From Echinostoma caproni (lineage: Eukaryota > Platyhelminthes > Trematoda > Plagiorchiida > Echinostomatidae), in the NCBI GenBank assembly GCA_900618425.1, contig UZAN01042498.1:1-16039 (forward strand): a DNA stretch of 16,039 nucleotides, read 5' to 3'. Positions 8,994 to 16,039 of the stretch are shown here, one piece after another. Made by a program: the position numbers and the translations under genes. Positions within the stretch are counted from its first letter, which is position 1; each line of letters begins with the position of its first letter. Below the pieces are notes generated by a model that did not search any database, was not told the origin of the DNA, and saw only the letters and a program-made list of their open reading frames with translations.

Positions 8994-10801
8994 CTGTAAA
9001 ATAACGAACGCACATATCGGATTACTTCATCAATGGTTCAGATAAGCACGAATTAAGAGGTATTCTGGATTGGAAAGCAATCAGCAGATTGCGCACAGTT
9101 CTCTTGGCAACTAACTAACTAGGTAGGTACTTTATATGCTGTTCATTAGTAATCACTGCAGATTTCAAAATATATTGTGTTCCTCGACCGCTGCTAAACG
9201 TTTCGTATATTTGATCTCAGAGTTATCGATCACAAACTAAATATCAATTCTTTAAGCTGTTCAAGGACGGACGATAAAATTTTGAACAGTTTTACTTTTC
9301 GTGAACAACAATGAGTGAACTGTCAACCAGATCATCAAAATGCATACTGTTGATTGTACTGAGAGATTATGTTACGATGATGTTGTTTAGCTATTTATAC
9401 GTTTGTACAGTTATGTCTTTGGTTACTTTATCACCACTTTATTTGCTGGTAATAAACGCCAATTTAATTAAACGACGAGCAAGGATCGGCAGTATTCTGT
9501 AGTGTAATGTGATCAATAAAACTCAGCATCGTCTTCATCGTACGGCAAAATAAATTTTGAACAACCTTCGGTGGTCGCTGCTAAGCTCGTAATGCATGAA
9601 ACCTGATGGCAAAATGTAAAGTAGACATAGTTTGGACTTCTTTTGAATGAGCGGAAAGAAAGTGAACCTCTGTGGTCAACACACAGAGTATACACTTTAC
9701 TTGTTCATACATACCGTTTCAAGTATTGCGGCCTGATATTAAGTGGAAATGCTACTGTTATGGGTTCTTTGCTGTGCCCTTCACTGTCCCCAAGCTATCC
9801 ATAAGAGTAATAAGCGGGAGATATCCAGGTGTGAAGATTGATACATGGACATGAAAAATACTTGTGGCATAAATATTCAAAGAAAATGTGTTTCATTTCA
9901 CCACAAAATCATTCAATGCATTTCTCATGGATTCTCCAGTAGAGGCTTGTGTGCTTACCAGATAAGGAAGACAGGCTAAAATATAAATAACTTGGACAGA
10001 TAAAACAGTGACTGTACAAGAGGCAATACATGGCCTCTACAGTTTTTCCCGTCAGTCACAAGATGCGGATTCTCAAGTCTGCAGGGATACTCGCTTTACT
10101 TACTTGAGGATGTGAGCTAAAATCCATTACCAGGATTTGGCAGCACTCGTAAATACTTTGGGAATATTATGTAGTCAGTTTCATTTTAAGTAACTTTTGC
10201 ATGCGTCCCATTTAAGTGTTAACTGATTACCCTTAAAGGTGCCAACGGATTTAATTCCCCCCGGCCGAAAAGAAGGGCGTCATTTCGACTGCACGATGAT
10301 TAGAATGAAGCTAAAAACGAAATTACCTAAGCTGACGTTGGTGAATTTCACTCACCTTCTTGAGTGATTTGGTTACGAAAGTTGGACAGATCGCACGGAT
10401 AAGGATTTGTCTGCACATTTGCTCACTCACAGGGATCCATCCTAGACCCTTTAGATGGTGATACCTATGGTATCAACCCCGGAAAGATTTCAAAACCGTA
10501 TATTGCAAACGGCTAATCGATAGGAAAAATAATTCTACCTGAAAAATTCAGCCACGGCAGACGTTATCACTGTCTGATTATCAGCCTTTGATGTACTTAC
10601 GTACAATTGGTTGACTAAAGCGCTTCAACTGCATTGGTCAAGTTTCACGTGAAGAAGAGTTTAATTAGATTCACGTCTAATGACGACTACTAACCTGCGT
10701 NCAGAATTTACGCGGGGCTGGAAAAACGTCGAGTCCCAAGTCACACAATAGAGCTTAAGAAAAGTAGGCAATAAACTAGTCAACGGTTTTAATCATCGAT
10801 A

Positions 10802-10833
10802 CCATTTTGTCATTTCATTTTGTCATTTTCATT
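10802..10833 (+). repeat. short tandem duplication (CATTTTGTCATTT)
   Basis: Two copies of a 12- to 13-base unit followed by a partial third, in the A-B intron. Probably replication slippage. Confidence 0.7.
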
Positions 10834-10861
10834 CCATTATTGAGTATACAAAGACACTGTA

Positions 10862-10990
10862 TTCAGGAAGGAGCTAGCGGATAATCAAAGGGCTGCCGTC
10901 AACACACATAATGGGAAAATATAGGCGGTGGTGGTGGGATTTGAACACACGNTAATTGGTGACGTTAGCACCGGGCCACTGCCGCCCATA
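10862..10990 (-). mobile_element. tRNA-derived SINE copy 2
   Basis: The minus strand reads an A-box-like CAGTGGCCCGGTGCTAACG, ACGTCACCAATT, and a B box GTTCAAATCCC (10937-10947). A CACCACCACCGCC linker follows, then TGTGTGTTGACGGCAGCCCTTTGATT, ending in CTCCTTCCTGAAT. The same blocks occur in the copy at 14891. One ambiguous base (10952) falls between the boxes. It lies in the A-B intron, sense to the gene. Confidence 0.65.
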
Positions 10991-11942
10991 GGACTTGTCA
11001 CAGCATGCGCTTATTTCACTGAAATCAATTTTTCGGCTTTTCGCCTTTGAATGGTGCTTATTTGTTGTCAATATATAAATGTCTCGTTAAAACACAAATT
11101 GAGTTGTCGGTACACCTAAGATTCTTTTGAAATTGGGCATCTTTTATCGATAAGAAATACATTGCGGTGTGCATAAGCGCGTACCGAGAAAATGATGGAG
11201 AACTGTTTCGTAGGCTAAAATGTTTTGTTCCTAATCAAATTTGTCTACTTCAACGGTTTCGTCCGCTGCTAGGATGGTCAACTCAGGCAGATAGTGAGTT
11301 GAAGGAGAAATTTCAAACTGAGATTTCAAGTGACATCACAAACGTGATGAGTTAATTCTCCACTTGCGGTCTTAACGAACATCATTCCGCTACACAAGCA
11401 CACAATGCACTTACTAAGTGATGGGGGAGGCTAGGTCAACATTGATGGGGTAATCGAGGTAAATCTTCCACTTTATTTTACCGTTTCCCACCGAACAGAT
11501 AGATTGTTTACCCTCTTCTTTTGTAAATAATGTTTTCTACTTTAATTGATCAAACATAGTTCAACAAGAGCCAACAAACTTGTGAAATCGTAGCCAAAAG
11601 GTTTGGGAGTAATGTGAAACCACAGTGCATTGGATGAACTCCACGGACAGTTCAGTTGTGGTGATCATTCATCAGTGCGCTAGAGTGATTCATTTGGCGA
11701 CAACTGAATCATGTCTTTATGCAATCCCGGTGATTATTGATGGGTTGTTGAAACAGTCAATTTCGGGCCCACGTCCATACGAAGCTTCAAAATGAAAACG
11801 ATTTTTCAAATGCAACTATTTCTTATTCCGTTCACTCTGCGAATCTACAAAAGAGTTTGGTCAGGTAATCCTACACTATCATTTAGAGTTATAATTTAAT
11901 TTAATAATTTGTATTTTTCACAAATTTAACACACTTCGACAT

Positions 11943-13424
11943 ATGACGTCGCTCCACAACTCCCGGTTTCTTTTATTTACTAATAATTCATCGCGCGCCC
12001 TTCGATTGGCTGCGCTACACTTGCACGCTCTCCGTCACATTGTGGGAGTTTTCACCTTTTCACTCACTATCATGCGTCGTCGTTACACACGGAATGATAT
12101 TATTTGTTTCAAACGTGCCAGGACATGCTTCCATGGTTCAGCGATTTGTGCGACTCCACTTTCCCACTGTCCAGGCTGCCTAACTATACAGTGTCACCCT
12201 AGATTTTCCCGTTTTACTCACACAATTTTGACTAACTTGTATAAAGCCCCCTCCTGTACACAGTCAGATCGTATGTCATTTTTCGACTCGTTTATACCTT
12301 TTATTGCCCCACTTTCAGATGTTAACCTGCACATAATCGCTGGTGACTTCAATCATACTAGCACTTATCCACTTCTATCATTGGGTATGACAGATCTCTG
12401 TCATTCTCCCAGAGGTTACTTTATATTGGACAGAGTTATTACCAACCACCCAACCCTTTTTTCTTTAGCACTAAAAGCTCCTATTTCTTCCAGTGACCAC
12501 TGCTTACTCTTAGTTCGATCTAAGGTTTATTCACATAGTGCGTACAAATCTTTCTCCCAATCTGAGCACACCAGATTTCGGTTTCGTAACTTCTCACCTG
12601 CACGTGTTTCTCTCCTGAATGAATCTCTCAGACAGGCCTCACGATGGTTTTCATCATCTTCTTCTCTGCTCACATGTGACAACTTCAGGGTCCTTCAAGG
12701 AGCTGTGCTATCCCCATACTTATCTGCCACTTATATTTGTAATATTCCCTGTGTTTCTCCCGCACAAATTTTGAAATATGCAGATGATTTCGTGTTGTGC
12801 CAACCAATTTCTTTTTACTCTGATCTAAGATCTTTTACCGATAATCTTGATCAAATTCAGTCATTCTCCTCCTCATCGGGGCTAACCCTGAACCCCAGTA
12901 AATGTGGTGAGTGTTTGTATGGTTTTGCTCGCTCTCCATATCCGACAGACCCCACAGTGATTAATAACAATGCTTTATCCAGGGTGAACTCTGTCAAATA
13001 TCTTGGTGTAACTATAGATAGCAATCTTCATGGGCCAACCCACATCCACAACTGCTTTGGTAAACTGCGACGCCTTCCATTTCAAATACGGAAGCTCCAG
13101 TATTTTCGTGCATCCCAGTCAGTTATTTCTACCTTTGTTTATCAATGTGTTTTCCCCATCTTACTCTACTGTTCCCCGGTTATTTTTCCTGGTTTACTCA
13201 AACAGGACTTCAAAGTCCTACGACGCGGTCTTACCATTATTAGTCGTGTCTCGTCCATTCCTGCGAATGAATTAGCTGTAAAGCATTCCGAGTATCACGT
13301 AACTTCCTATGTGAAATTTGCCGAGAGCATCCTCCCAGATCCGGACCACCCATTGCATGCAGAATTGACACTTTGTCATTCCCATCATTCAACACGCTCC
13401 CATTCCGTAAAATTTCATCTTTAA
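11943..13424 (+). CDS. endonuclease/reverse transcriptase polyprotein of a CR1-like element, internally deleted
   Basis: Open frame of 493 codons. Residues about 95-190 are the C-terminal half of an apurinic-type endonuclease: ILTNLYKAPS, GDFNH (134-138), ILDRVITN (161-168) and SSSDH (182-186). Residues about 252-360 are the back half of a reverse transcriptase: QGAVLSP (252-258), YADD (279-282), GLTLNPSKCG (313-322) and VKYLGVTID (351-359), followed by a thumb/C-terminal region. In intact relatives some 250-300 residues separate SDH from QG.xLSP; here only about 65 do. The fingers and the motif carrying the first catalytic aspartate are therefore missing, apparently removed in frame around residues 240-246. 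The N-terminal endonuclease segment with its catalytic Glu is not recognisable. The protein should be inactive in target-primed reverse transcription. The ATG at 11943 is nominal because the frame opens at 11895. Confidence 0.8.
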   Translation: MTSLHNSRFLLFTNNSSRALRLAALHLHALRHIVGVFTFSLTIMRRRYTRNDIICFKRARTCFHGSAICATPLSHCPGCLTIQCHPRFSRFTHTILTNLYKAPSCTQSDRMSFFDSFIPFIAPLSDVNLHIIAGDFNHTSTYPLLSLGMTDLCHSPRGYFILDRVITNHPTLFSLALKAPISSSDHCLLLVRSKVYSHSAYKSFSQSEHTRFRFRNFSPARVSLLNESLRQASRWFSSSSSLLTCDNFRVLQGAVLSPYLSATYICNIPCVSPAQILKYADDFVLCQPISFYSDLRSFTDNLDQIQSFSSSSGLTLNPSKCGECLYGFARSPYPTDPTVINNNALSRVNSVKYLGVTIDSNLHGPTHIHNCFGKLRRLPFQIRKLQYFRASQSVISTFVYQCVFPILLYCSPVIFPGLLKQDFKVLRRGLTIISRVSSIPANELAVKHSEYHVTSYVKFAESILPDPDHPLHAELTLCHSHHSTRSHSVKFHL

Positions 13425-13522
13425 TTAATGCATACCACAATTCACCCATACCATATCTTGCTCGTTCACTCACAAACGAAGAGCGAACAATGAGCAAACT
13501 TTGTCTCAACCTTGGATTATGA
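13397..13522 (+). pseudogene. frameshifted C-terminal tail of the CR1-like polyprotein
   Basis: At about 13392-13400 the main frame changes from plausible coding text (...HHSTRS) to HSVKFHL and a stop. The frame beginning at 13397 continues as LPFRKISSLINAY, then NSPIPYLARSLTNEER, and stops at 13520-13522. The RS...FR...L...Y..SPIPYLARS pattern looks like a normal C-terminal end of such an element. I infer a one- or two-base indel in the CGCTCCCATTCC stretch. This is additional decay of the copy. Confidence 0.55.
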
Positions 13523-13632
13523 ATGTCTCCATGCCTGCGAAAACTTTTCTCCTCGTTGATCATGTACATTGTGACGGTTAGAGTGTATGTTTTTTTAACT
13601 GGAATGTGAGCTCCAATGCTTGCAAAAGTTAT

Positions 13633-13655
13633 ACACAATACAATACAATGCAATT
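13633..13655 (+). repeat. ACAAT-type short tandem tail at the 3' end of the CR1-like element
   Basis: Pattern ACACAATACAATACAATGCAATT, about four imperfect pentamer units, 110 bases after the inferred protein end. CR1-group elements characteristically end in short tandem repeats rather than poly(A), so this is a reasonable 3' boundary. Confidence 0.5.
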
Positions 13656-13941
13656 CATGCAAAATCTGATAAATTGAATCAGATGGGGAGCAATTCATTT
13701 CAAATTCCGGAATCATTGCAAGTGAAAATACTAATATTATACTTGGGGGTGATGAGTTTGAAATATAGAAGACATCTGCTCAGCTATTGCTCATACAAGA
13801 CCATCCATTCTACACGAATTTGCATGTCCATGTTTTGAACCACAGAACAACGAGTGCCTCACGGCAAAACGGCTGACCACGTGAGTGTATTTACATTTTT
13901 GGATAAAAATCTGAAAAAGTGCATTATTTTAATCTGCTCAC

Positions 13942-14168
13942 CTTACTTTCCTCGCCGAAGTCATACATAAGCTGTACGTAGCCCGCGTTAATTCGAAGCT
14001 CTAGGCAATCTGAGGCAGCCAGAGATGGACTTCGTGTGGTCAGGAGCAGGGCACTTTTCTGTTTGGTCTGGAATCGTATAACCAGGTCTTCCACCGTTGA
14101 TTGCACCGGAAACGGACTGAATGAAACGGAAATCCACTGGTGCCCGTTGAACTCAGCCACAATTGGTT
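13942..14168 (-). CDS. NRXN: neurexin-like gene, exon A: N-terminal half of a laminin-G (LNS4-like) domain
   Basis: Internal exon with 75 complete codons; I recognise the encoded segment as the first beta-strands of a laminin-G/LNS domain. Visible blocks are VEDLVIRFQTKQ followed by a hydrophobic ALLLTTRS strand, then LELRINAGYVQLMYDFG, the usual LNS order (strand, GLLL-type strand, LEL..G.v.l.yd.G). The exon ends at an AAG|GTGAGC donor on the minus strand (donor at 13936-13941) in phase 0. The chosen acceptor is CTAACGACAG|AACC, giving a phase-1 start; the ATG upstream of it at 14196 is probably intronic. From family knowledge, alpha-neurexins are presynaptic single-pass receptors with six LNS and three EGF domains, and this segment best resembles LNS4, which follows EGF2. 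No EGF-type exon was found upstream in the window. Another LNS protein, such as a contactin-associated protein, is possible but less likely given exon B. Confidence 0.72.
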
Positions 14169-14890
14169 CTGTCGTTAGGGGTTGAATACAGGACAAATGT
14201 AGATCAGGTTGGGTACAATCACTCCAACCCTAAAAACCCCTTAACGATGGAAATTCGTTATTACTAAAGAAACGCTTGCACATTATACAAAACAGGACAA
14301 ACTGAAAAGCTATGTTAGGTTATCTGACCAGGCGATCGGTCGCTATTTCTCAATCCATCACTCAACAACCTTAAACCCGAGTTTCATTAGGCCATTAGTC
14401 CATGAAGCACTTTGCTTAGCGTTTCTATTTACAGGTGATAATGACGAAAACATGATATTTTTTACATTTTCACACTTTATTTGATATGCGAATATATCCA
14501 CATAATGCAGTGGTCAGTTTGGAAGTATGTAACCCCAAAAATGTATCAAAAAATATAAATTTAATTAAACATAACCAAAACGGGAATGTTTTCATCAAAA
14601 CGTGTGACAATTCAGGCAATAGAAGTACACTGATAAAGCCATTATTCTCATCACCCTCAGGAAGTAGTTATTGAAGAAGGGCACTTGTCATTTCAAATGT
14701 TAGTTTGTTACTTCACTCGAAGTGTAATTCATGAGACAGACAAACTTTCCTTTTCAGTGGCTCACAATATCCGCAATAGGCCAAGTTCTATATGTATGTG
14801 ATAAAAAACAGACCACTACAAGTAAGCTTATCGCGTGTGTGTCTTTTTACTTCCTTTTTTATTTACTGAAAATACAATGTACAGATAACT
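14169..14890. other. no recognised gene; sequence upstream of exon A
   Basis: Presumed intron upstream of exon A. The plus-strand open frames here (14486-14674 and 14731-14991) are AT-rich or run through the SINE at 14891 and have no recognisable domain. No EGF-like cysteine pattern was found on the minus strand. Confidence 0.5.
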
Positions 14891-15012
14891 TTCAGGAAGG
14901 GGGCCGCGGCCATACAAAGGCTGCCTGGGAAGACGGGCGGTGGTGGAGCGGTGCGAACCTGGGACTCACAGACCACAATTTGGTGACCTAACCACTTGGC
15001 CACCATCGCTCA
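14891..15012 (-). mobile_element. tRNA-derived SINE copy 3 (best-preserved head)
   Basis: The minus strand reads GATGGTGGCCAAGTGGTTAGG, a good tRNA 5' end with A box TGGCCAAGTGG (14992-15002). GTCACCAAATTGTGG follows, then B box GGTTCGCACC (14950-14959), CCACCACCGCCCG, GGCAGCCTTTG and a CCCCTTCCTGAA tail. The spacing is tRNA-like (about 33 bases between boxes), but the tail and sister copies make it a SINE. It lies upstream of exon A on the gene's strand. Confidence 0.7.
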
Positions 15013-15266
15013 TCGTGGAACGTTTGTACTGGGTTTGTTACGAGAATGATATTTAAACAGACAGGCGAAAACTTGTGCTTCTCACAATGTTCCCTTGGGC
15101 TCGTTGAGGCAGCGGCACGATTCTTGAAGTTTAAAAGTTAGCTTGAACACAAGATATTCCACAAAAAATCCTTAACCGAAGGCGTATAACATTAGGAAGT
15201 AGAAATGAACCAAACAAATGTTACTGGGGACTTCGCGTGATCAAAAGAAATCAAATGCGTTTGTGA

Positions 15267-15305
15267 CAGTCATTCAGTCAGTCAGCCAGTCATTCAATTC
15301 AATCA
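15267..15305 (+). repeat. CAGT/CATT tetranucleotide array
   Basis: Mixed array CAGTCATTCAGTCAGTCAGC and onward: about nine imperfect tetramers alternating CAGT and CATT. An interrupted microsatellite. Confidence 0.8.
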
Positions 15306-16039
15306 GATAAACGATGAAGTTTGTTTATCTTTTTATCCAATCTTTCCTCCCTAGTGAATATTTATAAATTAACTTAACGGTTTGTTATCAGTTTTCAGAG
15401 AAACAACTCCTCCACATTGATTGTGGTCGATCCACTTGAGTGGAGCTCAGCTAAGTCGAGTTGAACCGAACTTGTTCGAACATCGCGGAAAGTGGAACAA
15501 ACAGAATCCTAGCGAATGCTACATCACTCGTGCGTAACGAGTGCCCACATGTCACGGCTCGTCAGTTTCTAATAAAGTTGGGTAATACACCATCGTTGTG
15601 TATGTGTTCTGGTGTGCTGAACGTTCCCGGAGAAAACCAATGTTTTACATTGTTAATGTCCCTACGAAGTGATGGTCTTTTGGTGTAGCTTCCTGTTCAG
15701 GAGAAATACCACTTGAGGTTCCAAAACGGTGTGCACCACAAGACTAATGTGTCCACGAGCCAAATTACGCGTGTCACGCCGACTTCATTTTTGGACTGAG
15801 CATTCACAGCAATATTGTGAGCATTGTCATGAAAAGTAAAACTTTCGTTTCCTGTAAAAATTCGTCAAGAGATTAGCAGCCAAACTTATTTTATCAAAAT
15901 GATAAATAGAGTTGGCAGAAAACTTTATATTTCAACCAACCATCAATCAAATGAGACACTTTACAAAACAGGGATGATAACTGATTTGGCTCTTGACTAC
16001 TTTATCAATGTTACTGAAACAACGTTTCAATAATTCAAG
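15306..16039. other. no recognised gene; ambiguous open segment at 15461-15850
   Basis: The plus strand is open for 75 codons at 15461-15688. The minus strand also has two long open stretches in one frame between about 15540 and 15845, interrupted by a stop. Neither matches a family I recognise and there are no convincing splice sites. It may be an old transposon fragment. The rest of the stretch is AT-rich and featureless. Confidence 0.4.

Larger units (their letters stand above)
11895..13655 (+). mobile_element. CR1-like non-LTR retrotransposon remnant, antisense in the A-B intron
   Basis: LINE-type insertion defined by an endonuclease/reverse-transcriptase open frame (11943-13424), a frameshifted C-terminal continuation to 13522, about 110 bases of possible 3' untranslated sequence and a short ACAAT-type repeat (13633-13655) like the microsatellite tails of CR1-group elements. 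The 5' boundary is uncertain: 11895 is only where the reading frame opens. The N-terminal endonuclease motifs are absent, so the copy is 5' truncated or degraded. No target-site duplication could be identified by eye. It is antisense to the surrounding host gene, the orientation usually better tolerated in introns. Assignment to the CR1/Jockey side rests on an apurinic-type endonuclease upstream of a YADD reverse transcriptase in one frame. Confidence 0.8.
8994..13941 (-). other. intron between exons A and B
   Basis: Intron of 4,948 bases, beginning GTGAGC and ending TTTTACAG on the minus strand. It holds the CR1-like remnant (about 11895-13655, opposite strand), one SINE copy (10862-10990) and a small CATTTTGTCATT duplication (10802-10833). 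I see nothing recognisable in 8994-10801 or 11000-11894; the short open frames there have no motif and no splice context. Two ambiguous bases lie at 10701 and 10952. Confidence 0.65.

Noticed and set aside
13240..13716. 158-codon minus-strand open frame overlapping the CR1-like element
   Set aside because: It is the antisense shadow of the reverse-transcriptase frame, with no motif of its own.
14950..15002. Functional tRNA gene at SINE copy 3
   Set aside because: A and B boxes are good, but the arms do not fold into a full cloverleaf by eye, and the tail is shared with two other copies, which indicates a SINE.

Overview
The window looks like an animal (metazoan) nuclear genome. It is AT-rich and mostly non-coding, with short split exons bounded by GT/AG signals, introns of about 2-5 kb, a broken non-LTR retrotransposon and tRNA-derived short interspersed elements. 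The CR1-like element, the SINEs and the strongly diverged neurexin-type protein would fit a flatworm, perhaps a trematode. That placement is an inference from general character and not from a diagnostic marker. Two ambiguous bases (n at 10701 and 10952) indicate draft assembly.

The one host gene I can support is on the minus strand and is read from high to low coordinates. Three exons, A (13942-14168), B (8885-8993) and C (6341-6735), join in compatible phases (0/0 and 1/1). They encode one laminin-G/LNS domain and the beginning of the next, and resemble the LNS4-LNS5 part of an alpha-neurexin (presynaptic adhesion receptor). A fourth, weaker exon D (4323-4400) has very good splice signals and plausible LNS content. 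Its entry phase does not match the exit of exon C, so a microexon of 3n+1 bases may be unseen or the call may be wrong. The preceding EGF-type exon and the rest of the second LNS domain were not found, so both gene ends lie outside the window or are too diverged to see.

The introns carry the rest. The A-B intron (4.9 kb) holds a CR1-like retrotransposon remnant on the plus strand, antisense to the gene. It has a 493-codon open frame with the C-terminal half of the endonuclease joined to the back half of the reverse transcriptase, a probable frameshift near its end and a short pentanucleotide 3' tail. Three copies of a tRNA-headed SINE family with a shared 3' end (CTTCCTGAA) lie at 8588-8740, 10862-10990 and 14891-15012. 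Two other tRNA-like elements lie at about 930-985 and 7340-7430. All five are on the minus strand, the same sense as the gene.

The left 4.3 kb has no recognised coding exon. Its main feature is a perfect 76-bp inverted repeat (1-76 with 1936-2011) enclosing about 1.86 kb, with a diverged direct repeat just inside the left arm and outside the right arm. The right end (15016-16039) has only a tetranucleotide array and no recognised gene.
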